Positions 42,841-52,455 of a stretch of DNA of 64,000 bases are shown one piece after another. The notes under the pieces are model-generated. The model did no database searches. It saw nothing but the letters and a program-made list of their open reading frames with translations, and was not told where the DNA came from. Numbering within the stretch: the stretch's first letter is position 1; each line of letters starts with the position of its first letter. Made by a program: the position numbers and the translations under genes. Source of the DNA: Pseudomonadota bacterium (GTDB taxonomy: Bacteria; Pseudomonadota; Gammaproteobacteria; Burkholderiales; Burkholderiaceae_B); NCBI GenBank assembly GCA_023423975.1, contig JAFAEO010000048.1, positions 94,075-158,074 on the forward strand, written 5' to 3'.

Positions 42841-44652
42841 TCAGGCCTGTGCCGGTGCAGGTGGCGTCTCTATGGGTCGCGAGTACCAGGTCCCGTCACC
42901 GTTCAGATGCAATAGATGTGAGTGTTGCGGGATCAATGTGCTGCGGTGGCCGACGCTGATCAATTTCAGCTCGGGTAAACGCTGGTGGACCAGACGGTAC
43001 ATGGCATCTTCCAGGCCTTCGTCCATCGCCGAGGTAGCCTCGTCAATGAAGGCGGCGGATGGCGCTGCCAGGAGCAAACGGGCAAAGGCAACCCGTTGCT
43101 GCTCACCCAGTGACAGGGTATGCGACCAACTGACCGTTTCCTCGATCCGCGATTGCAGGTGAGCCAGGTGAACATCAAGCAGGGCCTGCTTGCCTTTTTC
43201 CAGACCGTCTGTCGGTACCGGATGCGGATAATAAAGCGCTTCAAGCAGCGAGCCTTCCGGTACATACGGCTTTTGCGACAGGAACAGAATATCGTCTTCG
43301 GGGCGCACGATCGTGCCGCTGGAGTATGGCCATAGACCAGCTACAGCACGCAAAATGGTGGTTTTACCGGAGCCCGACGGGCCCTGCAGCAACCAGTACT
43401 GGCCTTTTTCCACGCGCAGGGACAGATCGTTAACCAGTTCCTGGCCTAGCGGCGTGCGAATGCTCACATCCTCAAGCAGGACCGTATCGCCATCCTGCCG
43501 GACATCGGGTAATGGCAAGGCGTCTGCATTTTCAATATTGGTGAGAAACCCGTGCAGCCGATTCAGTGTGGCCCGGTAGCCGGCAAAAGTATCATACGCG
43601 TTACGGAAGAACGATAAGTTATCATGCAGCGTGCCAAATGCCTGGGCGCTCTGGGTCATGGCGCCCAGCGTAATCTGCTCGGAGAAAAAACGCGGCGCCT
43701 GAATAATAAAGGGGAAAATGACTGCAGTCTGCGAGACAAAGAAGTTGAACCCCTGGAACTTGACGCTTCGATGCACAATGGCCCAGACATTGCTGATAAT
43801 CTGCTTGAAACGGCTCATCAGCTTGCCCATTTCGATTTTTTCGCCTTTATAGAAAGCGATACTTTCGGCGTACTCGCGCACCCGGACCAGGGAATACCGA
43901 TAGTCCGCATTGAATTTTTCATCCAGAAAGTTGAGCAAAATCAGGGGCCGGCCGATCCGGAAGGCAAAAACCGTGGCGATCAAAATATATATAAACAGGG
44001 CAAAAACCATGCCTCGCGGAATGGTAACCCCAGCCAGCGTAATATCACCGGACAGGGTCCACAGGATAATGGTGAAGGCAACCGCCGAAACCAGAGAACT
44101 GACCACCCCCAGACACAGATCGAGCGACACCGTCACAAAGCTGGAGATATCCTGTTGAATCCTTTGATCCGGGTTATCTGCCGGGGTACTGAGGTAGTGG
44201 GAACGGTAATAGCTGGTATGCGATAGCCATTTGTTAAGGAAAACGCCATTGAGCGATTCGCGCCAGTTGATCGTAAAGGCCTGCTGAAGATAGAATGTGA
44301 CCAGAGAGCGGACAATATGGATGCCGGCCAGGATGGTAAAAACGCCCATCTGAATCCAGAAACTGGTCTCATCCAGTTTTTGCAGCGCAGTATACATGCT
44401 GTTGTACCAGTTGGAAAACAGCACGCTAACGCGCACGCCCGACAGACTGAGCAACAAAATGACGCTGAACATCGCGATGGGACGAACTGAGCGCCGGGGA
44501 TTGAAATAATCGCCGGCCAGCTTCCAGAACTGCCGCCCCCAATGGGTATAGCGCGTCAGCAGCCAGCCACTGGCCACGATAGCTGCAAATGAAATCACAT
44601 AGGCCTGTATAAGCCAGAAGGCACTATCCTTTAATTCCTGACCCCAGTCCAT
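42841..44652 (-). CDS. SbmA/BacA-like ABC transporter (fused permease and ATPase)
   Basis: A 603-residue ABC transporter of the ABCD/SbmA-BacA-type with the ATPase fused, as in YddA. The membrane domain (1-320) has about six helices and a QQAFTINWRESLNGVFLNKWL region typical of the family; the ATPase domain has Walker A GPSGSGKTT near 420, a signature LSLGEQQR and Walker B AAFIDEATSAMDE. Relatives import peptides or very long acyl chains; substrate unknown. I start at the ATG at 44652 behind a strong ACAGGAG site, nine codons inside an in-frame GTG at 44679. Confidence 0.9.
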   Translation of the reverse strand: MDWGQELKDSAFWLIQAYVISFAAIVASGWLLTRYTHWGRQFWKLAGDYFNPRRSVRPIAMFSVILLLSLSGVRVSVLFSNWYNSMYTALQKLDETSFWIQMGVFTILAGIHIVRSLVTFYLQQAFTINWRESLNGVFLNKWLSHTSYYRSHYLSTPADNPDQRIQQDISSFVTVSLDLCLGVVSSLVSAVAFTIILWTLSGDITLAGVTIPRGMVFALFIYILIATVFAFRIGRPLILLNFLDEKFNADYRYSLVRVREYAESIAFYKGEKIEMGKLMSRFKQIISNVWAIVHRSVKFQGFNFFVSQTAVIFPFIIQAPRFFSEQITLGAMTQSAQAFGTLHDNLSFFRNAYDTFAGYRATLNRLHGFLTNIENADALPLPDVRQDGDTVLLEDVSIRTPLGQELVNDLSLRVEKGQYWLLQGPSGSGKTTILRAVAGLWPYSSGTIVRPEDDILFLSQKPYVPEGSLLEALYYPHPVPTDGLEKGKQALLDVHLAHLQSRIEETVSWSHTLSLGEQQRVAFARLLLAAPSAAFIDEATSAMDEGLEDAMYRLVHQRLPELKLISVGHRSTLIPQHSHLLHLNGDGTWYSRPIETPPAPAQA

Positions 44653-44856
44653 TCGTACTCCTGTATCCTGGTTGTGCACGGCATTGCGCGAACATCGGGC
44701 GCAGCATTCCGCAAAAAAGAGTCACTTTACCTTAACTGGCGGGGATGCTGTCAATCAGAGCGTGCATGAATGTAATAATTATCGCGCTCGCAAGGTCCTG
44801 AAAACCCGTGGATTTATCTGCTACTATTTGATGATCTCAATAACTGGAGTCCCTTG

Positions 44857-46431
44857 ATGGAGCTGTTGCTTGACCCTAATATATGGGTAGGCTTGATTAC
44901 ACTGATTGTTCTGGAGTTGGTGCTGGGCATAGACAACCTTGTCTTTATTGCCATTCTCGTCGATAAACTCCCCCCCAAGCAGCGTGACAAAGCTCGCATT
45001 ACCGGACTTGCCCTTGCCCTGATCATGCGGCTCATGCTGCTGTCAGTCATGTCGTGGCTGATCAAACTGACCACGCCGCTGTTTTCCATTTACGCGCTAT
45101 CGTTTTCGGGCCGAGACCTGATCCTGATCACCGGCGGTTTTTTTCTGCTGTTCAAGGGCACCCTCGAATTGCACGAACGGCTTGAAGGCAAAACCAAGGC
45201 CTCTACCGGCCCGCGCGTCTATGCCAGCTTCGGCGTGATCGTCACTCAGATCATTGCCCTGGACGCCATCTTTTCGCTGGACTCGATTATCACCGCTGTC
45301 GGTATGGTGGATCATCTGCCGGTTATGTTTGCAGCGGTGATCATTGCCATGGCGGTCATGCTGGTTGCATCCAAGCCCCTGACCAACTTTGTCAACCAGC
45401 ATCCGACCGTGGTCGTGCTGTGCCTGGGCTTCCTGCTTATGATCGGCTTCTCGCTGCTGGCCGAAGGCTTCGGCTTCAAAGTGCCCAAGGGCTACTTGTA
45501 TGCGGCTATCGGTTTTTCGGTCATGATCGAAATTTTCAACCAGATCGCGCGTCACAGCCTCAAGCGCACCGAAGCCACCCGCCCCATGCGCGAGCGTACG
45601 GCCGAAGGGATTTTGCGCATGCTGGGCAAACGCCCGCCCGATGAAGCGCATATGGAAAATCCCAACCAGGAAGCCGAACAACCCGTTGTTTTCGAAGACG
45701 AAGAACGCTATATGGTCAGCGGCGTACTTACGCTTGCCGACCGCAGCATTCATTCGATCATGACGCCACGTGCGGATATTTCATGGATCAATATAGAGGA
45801 TGACATCAACAAGATCCGCGATGAAATCATCAACACGCCCCATACTTTTTTTCCGATCTGCCGCGGTGCGCTGGATGAAATCATCGGGGTGGGCCGGGCG
45901 CGCGATCTGATTGCGGATATTCTTACTGAAGGCCGAATCAATGTCAAAAAACTGCGCAAGCCGCTGGTGGTGCCCGAATCCATCAACATCCTGACGCTGA
46001 TCCAGACACTCAAGGAAAGCCGTGGCCAGTTGGTGGTCATCACCGACGAATTTGGCGCGATCGAAGGCCTGGTTACCCCAATGGACGTATTCGAAGCAAT
46101 CGCCGGTGAATTCCCGGATGAAGACGAAACCCCCGATATTGTAGAACTGGGCGAAGGACGCTGGATGATTGATGGCGCAGCCGACCTGCGTCATCTGGAA
46201 CAGATCCTGAACATTGATGGACTTTACGACGACAATGAAGAAACCGCCACGCTGGCCGGCTACCTGCTGCGGCAGTTTGACCGGCTGGCCGAGCCTGGCG
46301 ATGTGTTCGAACTGGAACATGGCCCGATCAAAACCGTCTTCAAGGTGGTGGCCCTGGACGGACGGCGTATTGGCCAGGTCAGCGTCGAACAGTATCGCGA
46401 GAAAAACCCCGAAGAGTTGCTGGACATATAA
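44857..46431 (+). CDS. TerC-CBS-CorC/HlyC fusion membrane protein
   Basis: A 524-residue protein with three parts: a TerC-type membrane domain of about seven helices (1-230) with the motif LELVLGIDNLVFIAIL (acidic E and D residues for metal), a pair of CBS domains (about 285-400) and a CorC_HlyC transporter-associated domain at the end (about 440-515). This is the YegH/YoaE arrangement; related proteins are linked to metal-ion export or tellurite resistance. I start at the ATG at 44857 behind GGAG at 44846; a TTG lies one codon before. No Mn-riboswitch pattern is visible upstream. Confidence 0.93.
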   Translation: MELLLDPNIWVGLITLIVLELVLGIDNLVFIAILVDKLPPKQRDKARITGLALALIMRLMLLSVMSWLIKLTTPLFSIYALSFSGRDLILITGGFFLLFKGTLELHERLEGKTKASTGPRVYASFGVIVTQIIALDAIFSLDSIITAVGMVDHLPVMFAAVIIAMAVMLVASKPLTNFVNQHPTVVVLCLGFLLMIGFSLLAEGFGFKVPKGYLYAAIGFSVMIEIFNQIARHSLKRTEATRPMRERTAEGILRMLGKRPPDEAHMENPNQEAEQPVVFEDEERYMVSGVLTLADRSIHSIMTPRADISWINIEDDINKIRDEIINTPHTFFPICRGALDEIIGVGRARDLIADILTEGRINVKKLRKPLVVPESINILTLIQTLKESRGQLVVITDEFGAIEGLVTPMDVFEAIAGEFPDEDETPDIVELGEGRWMIDGAADLRHLEQILNIDGLYDDNEETATLAGYLLRQFDRLAEPGDVFELEHGPIKTVFKVVALDGRRIGQVSVEQYREKNPEELLDI

Positions 46432-46754
46432 CACACGATGTGGCGCGCTGCGCCGAGCAGGCACCATCAACAGTAGCCTATCGGTTTATAAACTTATTAC
46501 CTGATTTTCCAAGCCCGCCATCGCGGGCTTTATTTTTTTCATTCCATTCTTCTCATCACAAACGAAATAAATCCAGGCGTGGCGCAGGTTTTGCCGACAA
46601 AGGCATATATCTGCCACTTTACCGAACGCGCTTTTATATTGTTCCTGTGCATATCATTATCAGAATTTAATCGTTCGTGCCGGCCGCCGGGTTCCTTACA
46701 CTGAATCCACTTGCATTATTGCTCCCTTTTGATTTTGACAGACACAGGCCGCTC
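46432..46754. other. Intergenic region upstream of cysP
   Basis: About 320 bp holding the terminator of the TerC gene and then the AT-rich cysP promoter region (46540-46700). Open frames here have no protein signature. CysB-type control is likely from pathway knowledge but no site can be defined by eye. Confidence 0.55.
46511..46540 (+). terminator. Terminator of the TerC-CBS gene
   Basis: AAGCCCGC (46511-46518) pairs with GCGGGCTT (46523-46530), CATC loop, then TATTTTTTT. Confidence 0.9.
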
Positions 46755-47771
46755 ATGACTACCCTTTCCACCCTTTTTCGCAATATCTCGATTGCCGCCG
46801 TCTCGGTCGCTACCCTGCTGTCTGCGGCGCAGGCCAAGGACCTTACTTTACTGAACGTTTCCTACGATCCCACCCGCGAACTGTATCAGGAGATTGACGG
46901 CATTTTCACCAAGCAATGGCAGGAAAAAACCGGCGACAAGCTGACCATCAAGCAATCTCACGGCGGCTCGGGCTCCCAGGCCCGTTCCGTCGACAACGGC
47001 CTGGATGCAGATGTGGTCACCCTGGCGCTGGCAATCGACATTAACAATATCGCGCGCAAAAGCAAGCGTATCAACGCAGACTGGGAAACCAAATTCCCGC
47101 ATAACAGTACGCCCTTTACCTCCACCATTGTGTTTCTGGTGCGTAAAGGCAACCCCAAGGGCATCCGCGACTGGGGTGACCTGATCAAACCGGACGTGCA
47201 GGTGATCACACCCAATCCCAAGACATCGGGTGGCGCGCGCTGGAACTATCTGGCAGCGTATGCCTGGGCCAAGGCGCAGCCAGGGGGGACTGAAGAATCG
47301 GCAAAACAGTACCTGAAAGACCTGTACAGCCATGTGCCGGTCCTGGATTCGGGCGCACGCGGCTCGACCCTGACCTTCGTACAGCGCCAGATTGGTGACG
47401 TATTGCTGGCCTGGGAAAACGAAGCATTCCTGGCGCAAAAGGAACTGGGCAAGGGCCAGTTTGATATCGTCGTGCCTTCTCTGTCGGTACTGGCCGAACC
47501 ACCGGTGGCCATTGTTGACAAAGTGGTCGACAAGCGCGGCACACGCGAAGTGGCGACCGCCTATTTGAATTTCCTGTATACGCCCGAAGCGCAGCGAATC
47601 GCCATCAAAAACTTCTACCGCCCCACCGATCCGAGTCTGGCCGCAGAAGCAGGCAAGCTGTTTCCGCCGCTAAAAACCATTTCAATTGCTGACCTGGGCG
47701 GCTGGGATGCGGCCAACCAAAAGCATTTTGCCGACGGCGCCATTTTTGATCAGATCTACCTGAAAAAATAA
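46755..47771 (+). CDS. cysP: Sulfate/thiosulfate ABC transporter periplasmic binding protein
   Basis: A 338-residue protein with a signal peptide (cleavage near QA-KDLT, about residue 27). Family signatures: LLNVSYDPTRELY near 31-43, SHGGSGSQARSV near 72-83 and NPKTSGGARWNYLAAY near 150-165, which surround the sulfate pocket. I start at the ATG at 46755; the upstream extension is not signal-like. Sbp and CysP cannot be separated with certainty. It begins the cysPTWA operon. Confidence 0.94.
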   Translation: MTTLSTLFRNISIAAVSVATLLSAAQAKDLTLLNVSYDPTRELYQEIDGIFTKQWQEKTGDKLTIKQSHGGSGSQARSVDNGLDADVVTLALAIDINNIARKSKRINADWETKFPHNSTPFTSTIVFLVRKGNPKGIRDWGDLIKPDVQVITPNPKTSGGARWNYLAAYAWAKAQPGGTEESAKQYLKDLYSHVPVLDSGARGSTLTFVQRQIGDVLLAWENEAFLAQKELGKGQFDIVVPSLSVLAEPPVAIVDKVVDKRGTREVATAYLNFLYTPEAQRIAIKNFYRPTDPSLAAEAGKLFPPLKTISIADLGGWDAANQKHFADGAIFDQIYLKK

Positions 47772-47796
47772 TGCCACTTTCAATTGACATGCTGCA

Positions 47797-48633
47797 ATGA
47801 CGCTGCTTAAAAAACAATATTCGGTTTTACCCGGCTTTGGCGTAACGCTGGGCATCACCCTTTTCTGGCTCAGCCTGATTGTGCTGATTCCGTTCGCCGT
47901 CCTGTTTGGCTGGGCGGCCCAATCCGGGGTCGAAGGCTTTCTGAAAACCATTCTGAACGAACGCGTGATTCACTCACTGTATGTGACCTTCGGCACATCG
48001 TTGATTGCGGTGTTGATCAATATCGTCTTCGGCCTGGTCACTGCCTGGGTATTGGTCAGATACACTTTTCCAGGAAAAAAGATCATCGATGCGTTTATCG
48101 ACCTGCCCTTTGCCCTGCCCACTGCCGTTGCAGGCATTGCACTGACTACCCTGTATGCGCCCAACGGCCTGCTGGGTAGCCTGTTTGCCTCGCTGGGCAT
48201 CCGGATTGCCTATACGCCAACCGGCATTGTGATTGCACTGATCTTTATCAGCCTGCCCTTTATCGTCCGGACAGTCCAGCCGGTACTGGAGGATCTGGAG
48301 CCGGAACTAGAGGATGCCGCCACCTGCCTTGGCGCCAATCGATGGCAAATCTTTGCCAAGATTATCTTTCCCGCTATTGCGCCAGCCCTGCTTACCGGCG
48401 CCGCCATGGCCTTTGCCCGGGCTGCCGGCGAATACGGCTCGGTTATTTTTATCGCAGGCAATATTCCCATGGTGTCGGAAATCACACCGCTGCTGATTAC
48501 TGCCAAGCTGGAACAATCGGACTACACCGGTGCGACCGCGTTGGCCGTGCTGATGCTGATGATTTCCTTTCTGGTCCTGTTGCTGATCAATCTGGTTCAG
48601 CGCTGGAATAACAAACGTAACGGCATGAACTGA
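47797..48633 (+). CDS. cysT: Sulfate ABC transporter permease CysT
   Basis: A 278-residue permease with six predicted helices. VLPGFGVTLGITLFWLSLIVL opens the protein (residues about 8-28), and the EAA cytoplasmic loop that docks to the ATPase is seen in EDAATCLGANRWQIFAKIIFPAI near 168-190. It pairs with CysW in the membrane. 25 bp after cysP and 10 bp before cysW. Confidence 0.95.
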   Translation: MTLLKKQYSVLPGFGVTLGITLFWLSLIVLIPFAVLFGWAAQSGVEGFLKTILNERVIHSLYVTFGTSLIAVLINIVFGLVTAWVLVRYTFPGKKIIDAFIDLPFALPTAVAGIALTTLYAPNGLLGSLFASLGIRIAYTPTGIVIALIFISLPFIVRTVQPVLEDLEPELEDAATCLGANRWQIFAKIIFPAIAPALLTGAAMAFARAAGEYGSVIFIAGNIPMVSEITPLLITAKLEQSDYTGATALAVLMLMISFLVLLLINLVQRWNNKRNGMN

Positions 48634-48643
48634 AGGCTGCAAG

Positions 48644-49555
48644 ATGAACACCCGTTTTCGTCGGACTGAAAAACCCTGGATACGTCTTCTGCTGACGGCT
48701 ATTGCACTTGTGTTCGTTGTGCTGTTTATCGCCTTGCCCATGTTACTGGTCTTTGCCGAAGCATTCAGCAGGGGCTGGGCCTTCTACCGGGACACCTTGA
48801 GCGAATCGGACGCCCTGTCGGCCATTTTCCTGACGCTACTGACGGCTGCCATTGCCGTGCCACTGAATGTCATTTTTGGCGTGGCCGCCGCCTGGGCTAT
48901 CGCCCGCTTTAATTTTCGCGGCAAGAGCTTTCTGATCACCTTGATCGATCTGCCATTTTCCGTCTCGCCTGTGGTTGCCGGGCTGATGTATCTACTGCTC
49001 TTTGGCAACCAGACCGCATTGGGCGTATGGCTGGATGCGCATGATCTGAAAATTATTTTTGCCGTCCCCGGTATTGTGCTGGCGACCACCTTTGTCACCT
49101 TCCCATTTGTCGCACGCGAACTCATTCCGCTGATGCAGGCCCAGGGCGCCGATGAAGAACAGGCCGCATTGGTGCTGGGCGCCGGCAGCCTGCAGACACT
49201 ATGGCATATCACGTTGCCGAATATCAAATGGGGATTGCTGTACGGCGTGATTCTGACCAACGCCCGGGCCATGGGCGAATTTGGCGCCGTCAGCGTTATT
49301 TCCGGACACATACGCGGAGTCACCAATACCATCCCCCTGCACGTAGAGATTCTTTATAACGAATTCAATATCGCCGGCGCGTTTGTGTGCGCTTCGGTGC
49401 TAGCGCTGCTGGCCATCGTGACATTGATCCTCAAATCCATCATCGAATGGCGTCAGCATCGTTCTCACCAGCAATCGCTACGGCGCAGCGGTAACCCGGC
49501 ACAGCCGGCTGCCGATAGCCGCATCGGCGCTGCCTCCGCAATAAATGCAACATGA
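48644..49555 (+). CDS. cysW: Sulfate ABC transporter permease CysW
   Basis: A 303-residue permease with six predicted helices. It has FAEAFSRGWAFYRDTLSE near 33-50, the DLPFSVSPVVAGLMYLLLFG region and an EAA loop (EEQAALVLGAGSLQTLWHITLP). The C-terminal 30 residues are polar and probably disordered. Second permease of the sulfate importer, between cysT and cysA. Confidence 0.95.
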   Translation: MNTRFRRTEKPWIRLLLTAIALVFVVLFIALPMLLVFAEAFSRGWAFYRDTLSESDALSAIFLTLLTAAIAVPLNVIFGVAAAWAIARFNFRGKSFLITLIDLPFSVSPVVAGLMYLLLFGNQTALGVWLDAHDLKIIFAVPGIVLATTFVTFPFVARELIPLMQAQGADEEQAALVLGAGSLQTLWHITLPNIKWGLLYGVILTNARAMGEFGAVSVISGHIRGVTNTIPLHVEILYNEFNIAGAFVCASVLALLAIVTLILKSIIEWRQHRSHQQSLRRSGNPAQPAADSRIGAASAINAT

Positions 49556-49654
49556 GGCACGCAGCCCCACTAGCGGTTTCGGCCAGCGCGGCTGCAGCTC
49601 GATTATTCACAATGCGGCGACCATCGCGCCTGCAAATAGAACAAGGAATTTATT

Positions 49655-50737
49655 GTGAGCATTGAAGTTCGTCATATCACAAAAACATTTGGTGACTTTA
49701 CTGCACTGGCCGATATCAGCCTGCAGATCCACAGCGGCCAATTGCTGGCGCTGCTGGGGCCGTCAGGCTGCGGCAAAACCACGCTGCTCAAAATCGTGGC
49801 CGGACTGGAACAAGCCGATTCAGGTCAGTTGCTGTTCGAGGGTGTCGATGCCACCGACAAGCATGTCACCGAGCGCGGCATTGGCTTTGTGTTCCAGCAC
49901 TATGCGCTGTTTCGCCACATGACGGTATTCGATAATATCGCTTTCGGACTGAACGTCAAGCCAAGGCGCAGCCGCCCATCGAAAGCGCAAATCCATGACA
50001 AGGTGCATCGTCTGCTGAAAATGGTGCAACTGGACTGGCTGGCCGATGCGTATCCCAGCCAGCTATCCGGCGGACAACGTCAGCGTATCGCGCTGGCCCG
50101 ATCGCTGGCTGTCGAACCGCAAGTGCTGTTGCTGGACGAACCCTTTGGGGCGCTGGATGCCCGGGTTCGCAAGGATCTGCGGCGCTGGCTGCGGCAATTA
50201 CATGACGAGATTCATCTAACCAGTATCTTCGTCACGCATGACCAGGAAGAAGCACTGGAAGTCTCCGATCGGGTTGTCGTGATGAACCATGGCCGGATAG
50301 AGCAAGTAGGCACGCCCGACGAGATCTATGAAAATCCGGCCAGCGCGTTTGTCACCCAGTTTCTGGGCGACGTCAACCTCTTTCACGGTCGCATCCAGGA
50401 TGAACAATTCACTCGCGGCGATTATGCACAACCCCTGGTCCCGGGCAATATTCACGGCACCAGCAACGATGAAGTGACCGCATACATCCGCCCTCACGAT
50501 ATCGAACTGACCCAGGACGCCAGTAATGCGCTGGACCGCGGAACGATCGAACATGTGCATGCCATCGGCCCGGTTGTCCGGCTGGAACTTGCTCGCACAG
50601 GATCCCCGGATCCCATTGAAGTGGTAATGACACGCGAACGTTACCGGCTGCTGGGACTGAACCCGGGCGACACCGTTTATGTCAAACCGCGGAAAATGGC
50701 CGTCTTCACCCGAAGCCATGTATCGGCTGCTGCTTGA
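49655..50737 (+). CDS. cysA: Sulfate ABC transporter ATP-binding protein CysA
   Basis: A 360-residue ATPase starting with GTG behind an AAGGA site. Walker A GPSGCGKTT at 35-43, Q-loop, signature LSGGQRQRIALARSL near 134-148, Walker B VLLLDEPFGALD and the switch His (FVTHDQEEA). A TOBE-like regulatory domain fills the C-terminal 110 residues (HGRIQDEQ, YIRPHDIEL). Energises the CysTW importer. A 99-bp gap separates it from cysW. Confidence 0.96.
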   Translation: MSIEVRHITKTFGDFTALADISLQIHSGQLLALLGPSGCGKTTLLKIVAGLEQADSGQLLFEGVDATDKHVTERGIGFVFQHYALFRHMTVFDNIAFGLNVKPRRSRPSKAQIHDKVHRLLKMVQLDWLADAYPSQLSGGQRQRIALARSLAVEPQVLLLDEPFGALDARVRKDLRRWLRQLHDEIHLTSIFVTHDQEEALEVSDRVVVMNHGRIEQVGTPDEIYENPASAFVTQFLGDVNLFHGRIQDEQFTRGDYAQPLVPGNIHGTSNDEVTAYIRPHDIELTQDASNALDRGTIEHVHAIGPVVRLELARTGSPDPIEVVMTRERYRLLGLNPGDTVYVKPRKMAVFTRSHVSAAA

Positions 50738-50827
50738 CTATCTGCCCCAGCGCTATCCCGGATGGCGCCAACAGGACAACTGCGCAACTGAGCCGCACTC
50801 AAAAACCCGGACCCATTGAGAGTATCA

Positions 50828-50868
50828 ACCCAGGCCAGCGTACAGGGCTGCGAGACCTGGGTAATTTT
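50828..50868 (+). terminator. Possible cysA terminator
   Basis: ACCCAGG (50828-50834) pairs with CCTGGGT (50856-50862), 21-nt loop, then AATTTTC. Weak T-run. Confidence 0.45.
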
Positions 50869-50917
50869 CGCGTAATGCCTTGCCGCCCCTGGCCTGAAAA
50901 CCCGAAATACAGGTGAC

Positions 50918-50967
50918 AAAAAAAGCACCGCCAGAGGCGGGCTTTTCAGTCCAGCTTCTGGCGGTGC
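50918..50967 (-). terminator. Terminator of the cysHDN operon
   Basis: Perfect 11-bp stem (GCACCGCCAGA at 50925-50935 with TCTGGCGGTGC at 50957-50967) with seven A's on the left, giving a U-run on the minus strand. Confidence 0.85.
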
Positions 50968-51125
50968 CATTCAAAATGGCGCCGATTTTTTCAACCCGCT
51001 TTTACAATGTGCTACTGGTACCACACCCGAGCGGCCGGATAGCTATTATGCGCCTTGCCGGGCTCGTACCAGAGTAGGTATCAATCATGCTCCTTTTCAG
51101 GACACCGTCCCGGCCACAAGAGATA

Positions 51126-52436
51126 TCATGCCGTTTCCGCCACGGTCTTGATAATGCCGGCGGCGACCGTGTTATTGCTGACCTCATCAATCAGAATAAA
51201 GGACCCGGTAACGGCATTTTCATCATAACTATCACTCACCAGCGGCTTTTGCAGCGTGAGCTGGACCTCGCCAATATCATTCAGGCGCAATTGATCGCTG
51301 CCCGTTTCATTTAGCAGTGTTTTTACGTCCAATACCTTATTGATCCGGTTGATCCTGACCGGAATGCTGGCAAATGTATGGCGCAACAGATACTTGCGTT
51401 TGAGTTCCAGCGGATCGGCATCAAACCAGCAGAGATCTGCATGGATATCACGCGTCGCCTCGATCTGCGCGTCGGCAGAAACAAAGATATCACCCCGCGA
51501 CACATCGATATCCCGGTCCAGACTGATTGTCAGAACGTCGCCCGACACCGCAGTGGATACTTCACCGTCCGGGCCCAGTATTTCCGTTACGATACCCGTC
51601 TGGTTGCCCGGCAGCACCCTGAGCGCCTGTCCGACAGAGAGCCGCCCGCCGGCAACTTTGCCCATATAGCCGCGAAAATCATCTGCCTGACTACCGTCCT
51701 GGCGCACGACCAGTTGCACCGGAAACCGCAGAGCCGCAGGATCGCTCTCGCCTGGCTGAGTCAGCTTGAGCGACTCCAGTATCGACAGCAGCGGTTGCCC
51801 TTGATACCAGGGCATGTTTTCGCTGCGCGTGACGACATTGTCGCCACCCAGTGCCGACACCGGAATATAGCGCACGTCAGTCAGGCCAAGTTGAGTGGCC
51901 AATTGTGCATAGGCATCGCAAATTTTCTCAAACCGTTGTTGATTGAAACCGATCAGATCCATTTTGTTGACGGCCACCACGATATGCCTGATACCAAGCA
52001 AGCACAACACAGCACTGTGCCGACGGGTTTGCGCCAGCAAAGTCACGTTATCCTGCGCATCCAGGGCACGCACCGGGTCAATCAACACCACGGCAGCATC
52101 GGCTGTTGAAGCACCGGTTACCATATTACGCGTGTATTGTTCGTGTCCTGGCGTATCGGCAATAATAAACTTGCGCTTTGCCGTCGAAAAATAGCGGTAG
52201 GCAACATCAATCGTAATACCCTGCTCCCGTTCTGCTTCCAGCCCGTCAGTCAGCAAGGAAAAATCAATCTGCTCGCCAATCGTGCGCTTGTGTTTGGCAT
52301 TGCGCACAGCCAGCAACTGATCGCTTAACACCGCTTTGCTGTCAAACAGCAACCGTCCGATAAGCGTACTTTTCCCATCATCGACCGAACCTGCGGTAAT
52401 AAAGCGCAACAGTCCGTTTGTATTTTCATTTGTCAT
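51126..52436 (-). CDS. cysN: Sulfate adenylyltransferase subunit 1 (GTPase), CysN
   Basis: A 436-residue GTPase that drives APS formation by CysD. G1 GSVDDGKST near 16-24, the AYRYFSTAKRKFIIADTPGHEQYTRNM region (G3 DTPGHE) and G4 NKMD. Two beta-barrel domains follow. There is no fused APS kinase (CysC), in contrast to many CysNC proteins; this fits the APS-type CysH in the same operon. 19 bp after cysD. Confidence 0.96.
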   Translation of the reverse strand: MTNENTNGLLRFITAGSVDDGKSTLIGRLLFDSKAVLSDQLLAVRNAKHKRTIGEQIDFSLLTDGLEAEREQGITIDVAYRYFSTAKRKFIIADTPGHEQYTRNMVTGASTADAAVVLIDPVRALDAQDNVTLLAQTRRHSAVLCLLGIRHIVVAVNKMDLIGFNQQRFEKICDAYAQLATQLGLTDVRYIPVSALGGDNVVTRSENMPWYQGQPLLSILESLKLTQPGESDPAALRFPVQLVVRQDGSQADDFRGYMGKVAGGRLSVGQALRVLPGNQTGIVTEILGPDGEVSTAVSGDVLTISLDRDIDVSRGDIFVSADAQIEATRDIHADLCWFDADPLELKRKYLLRHTFASIPVRINRINKVLDVKTLLNETGSDQLRLNDIGEVQLTLQKPLVSDSYDENAVTGSFILIDEVSNNTVAAGIIKTVAETA

Positions 52437-52455
52437 ATATGTGATTCCTGGCTAT

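Larger units (their letters stand above)
50738..51125. other. Convergent intergenic region between cysA and cysN
   Basis: About 390 bp with two hairpin terminators (50828-50868 rightward, 50918-50967 leftward). The remaining 150 bp beside cysN has no recognisable gene or signal. Confidence 0.6.

Noticed and set aside
44680..44856. Manganese (yybP-ykoY) riboswitch before the TerC gene
   Set aside because: TerC genes often have one, but the conserved core segments are not visible here.
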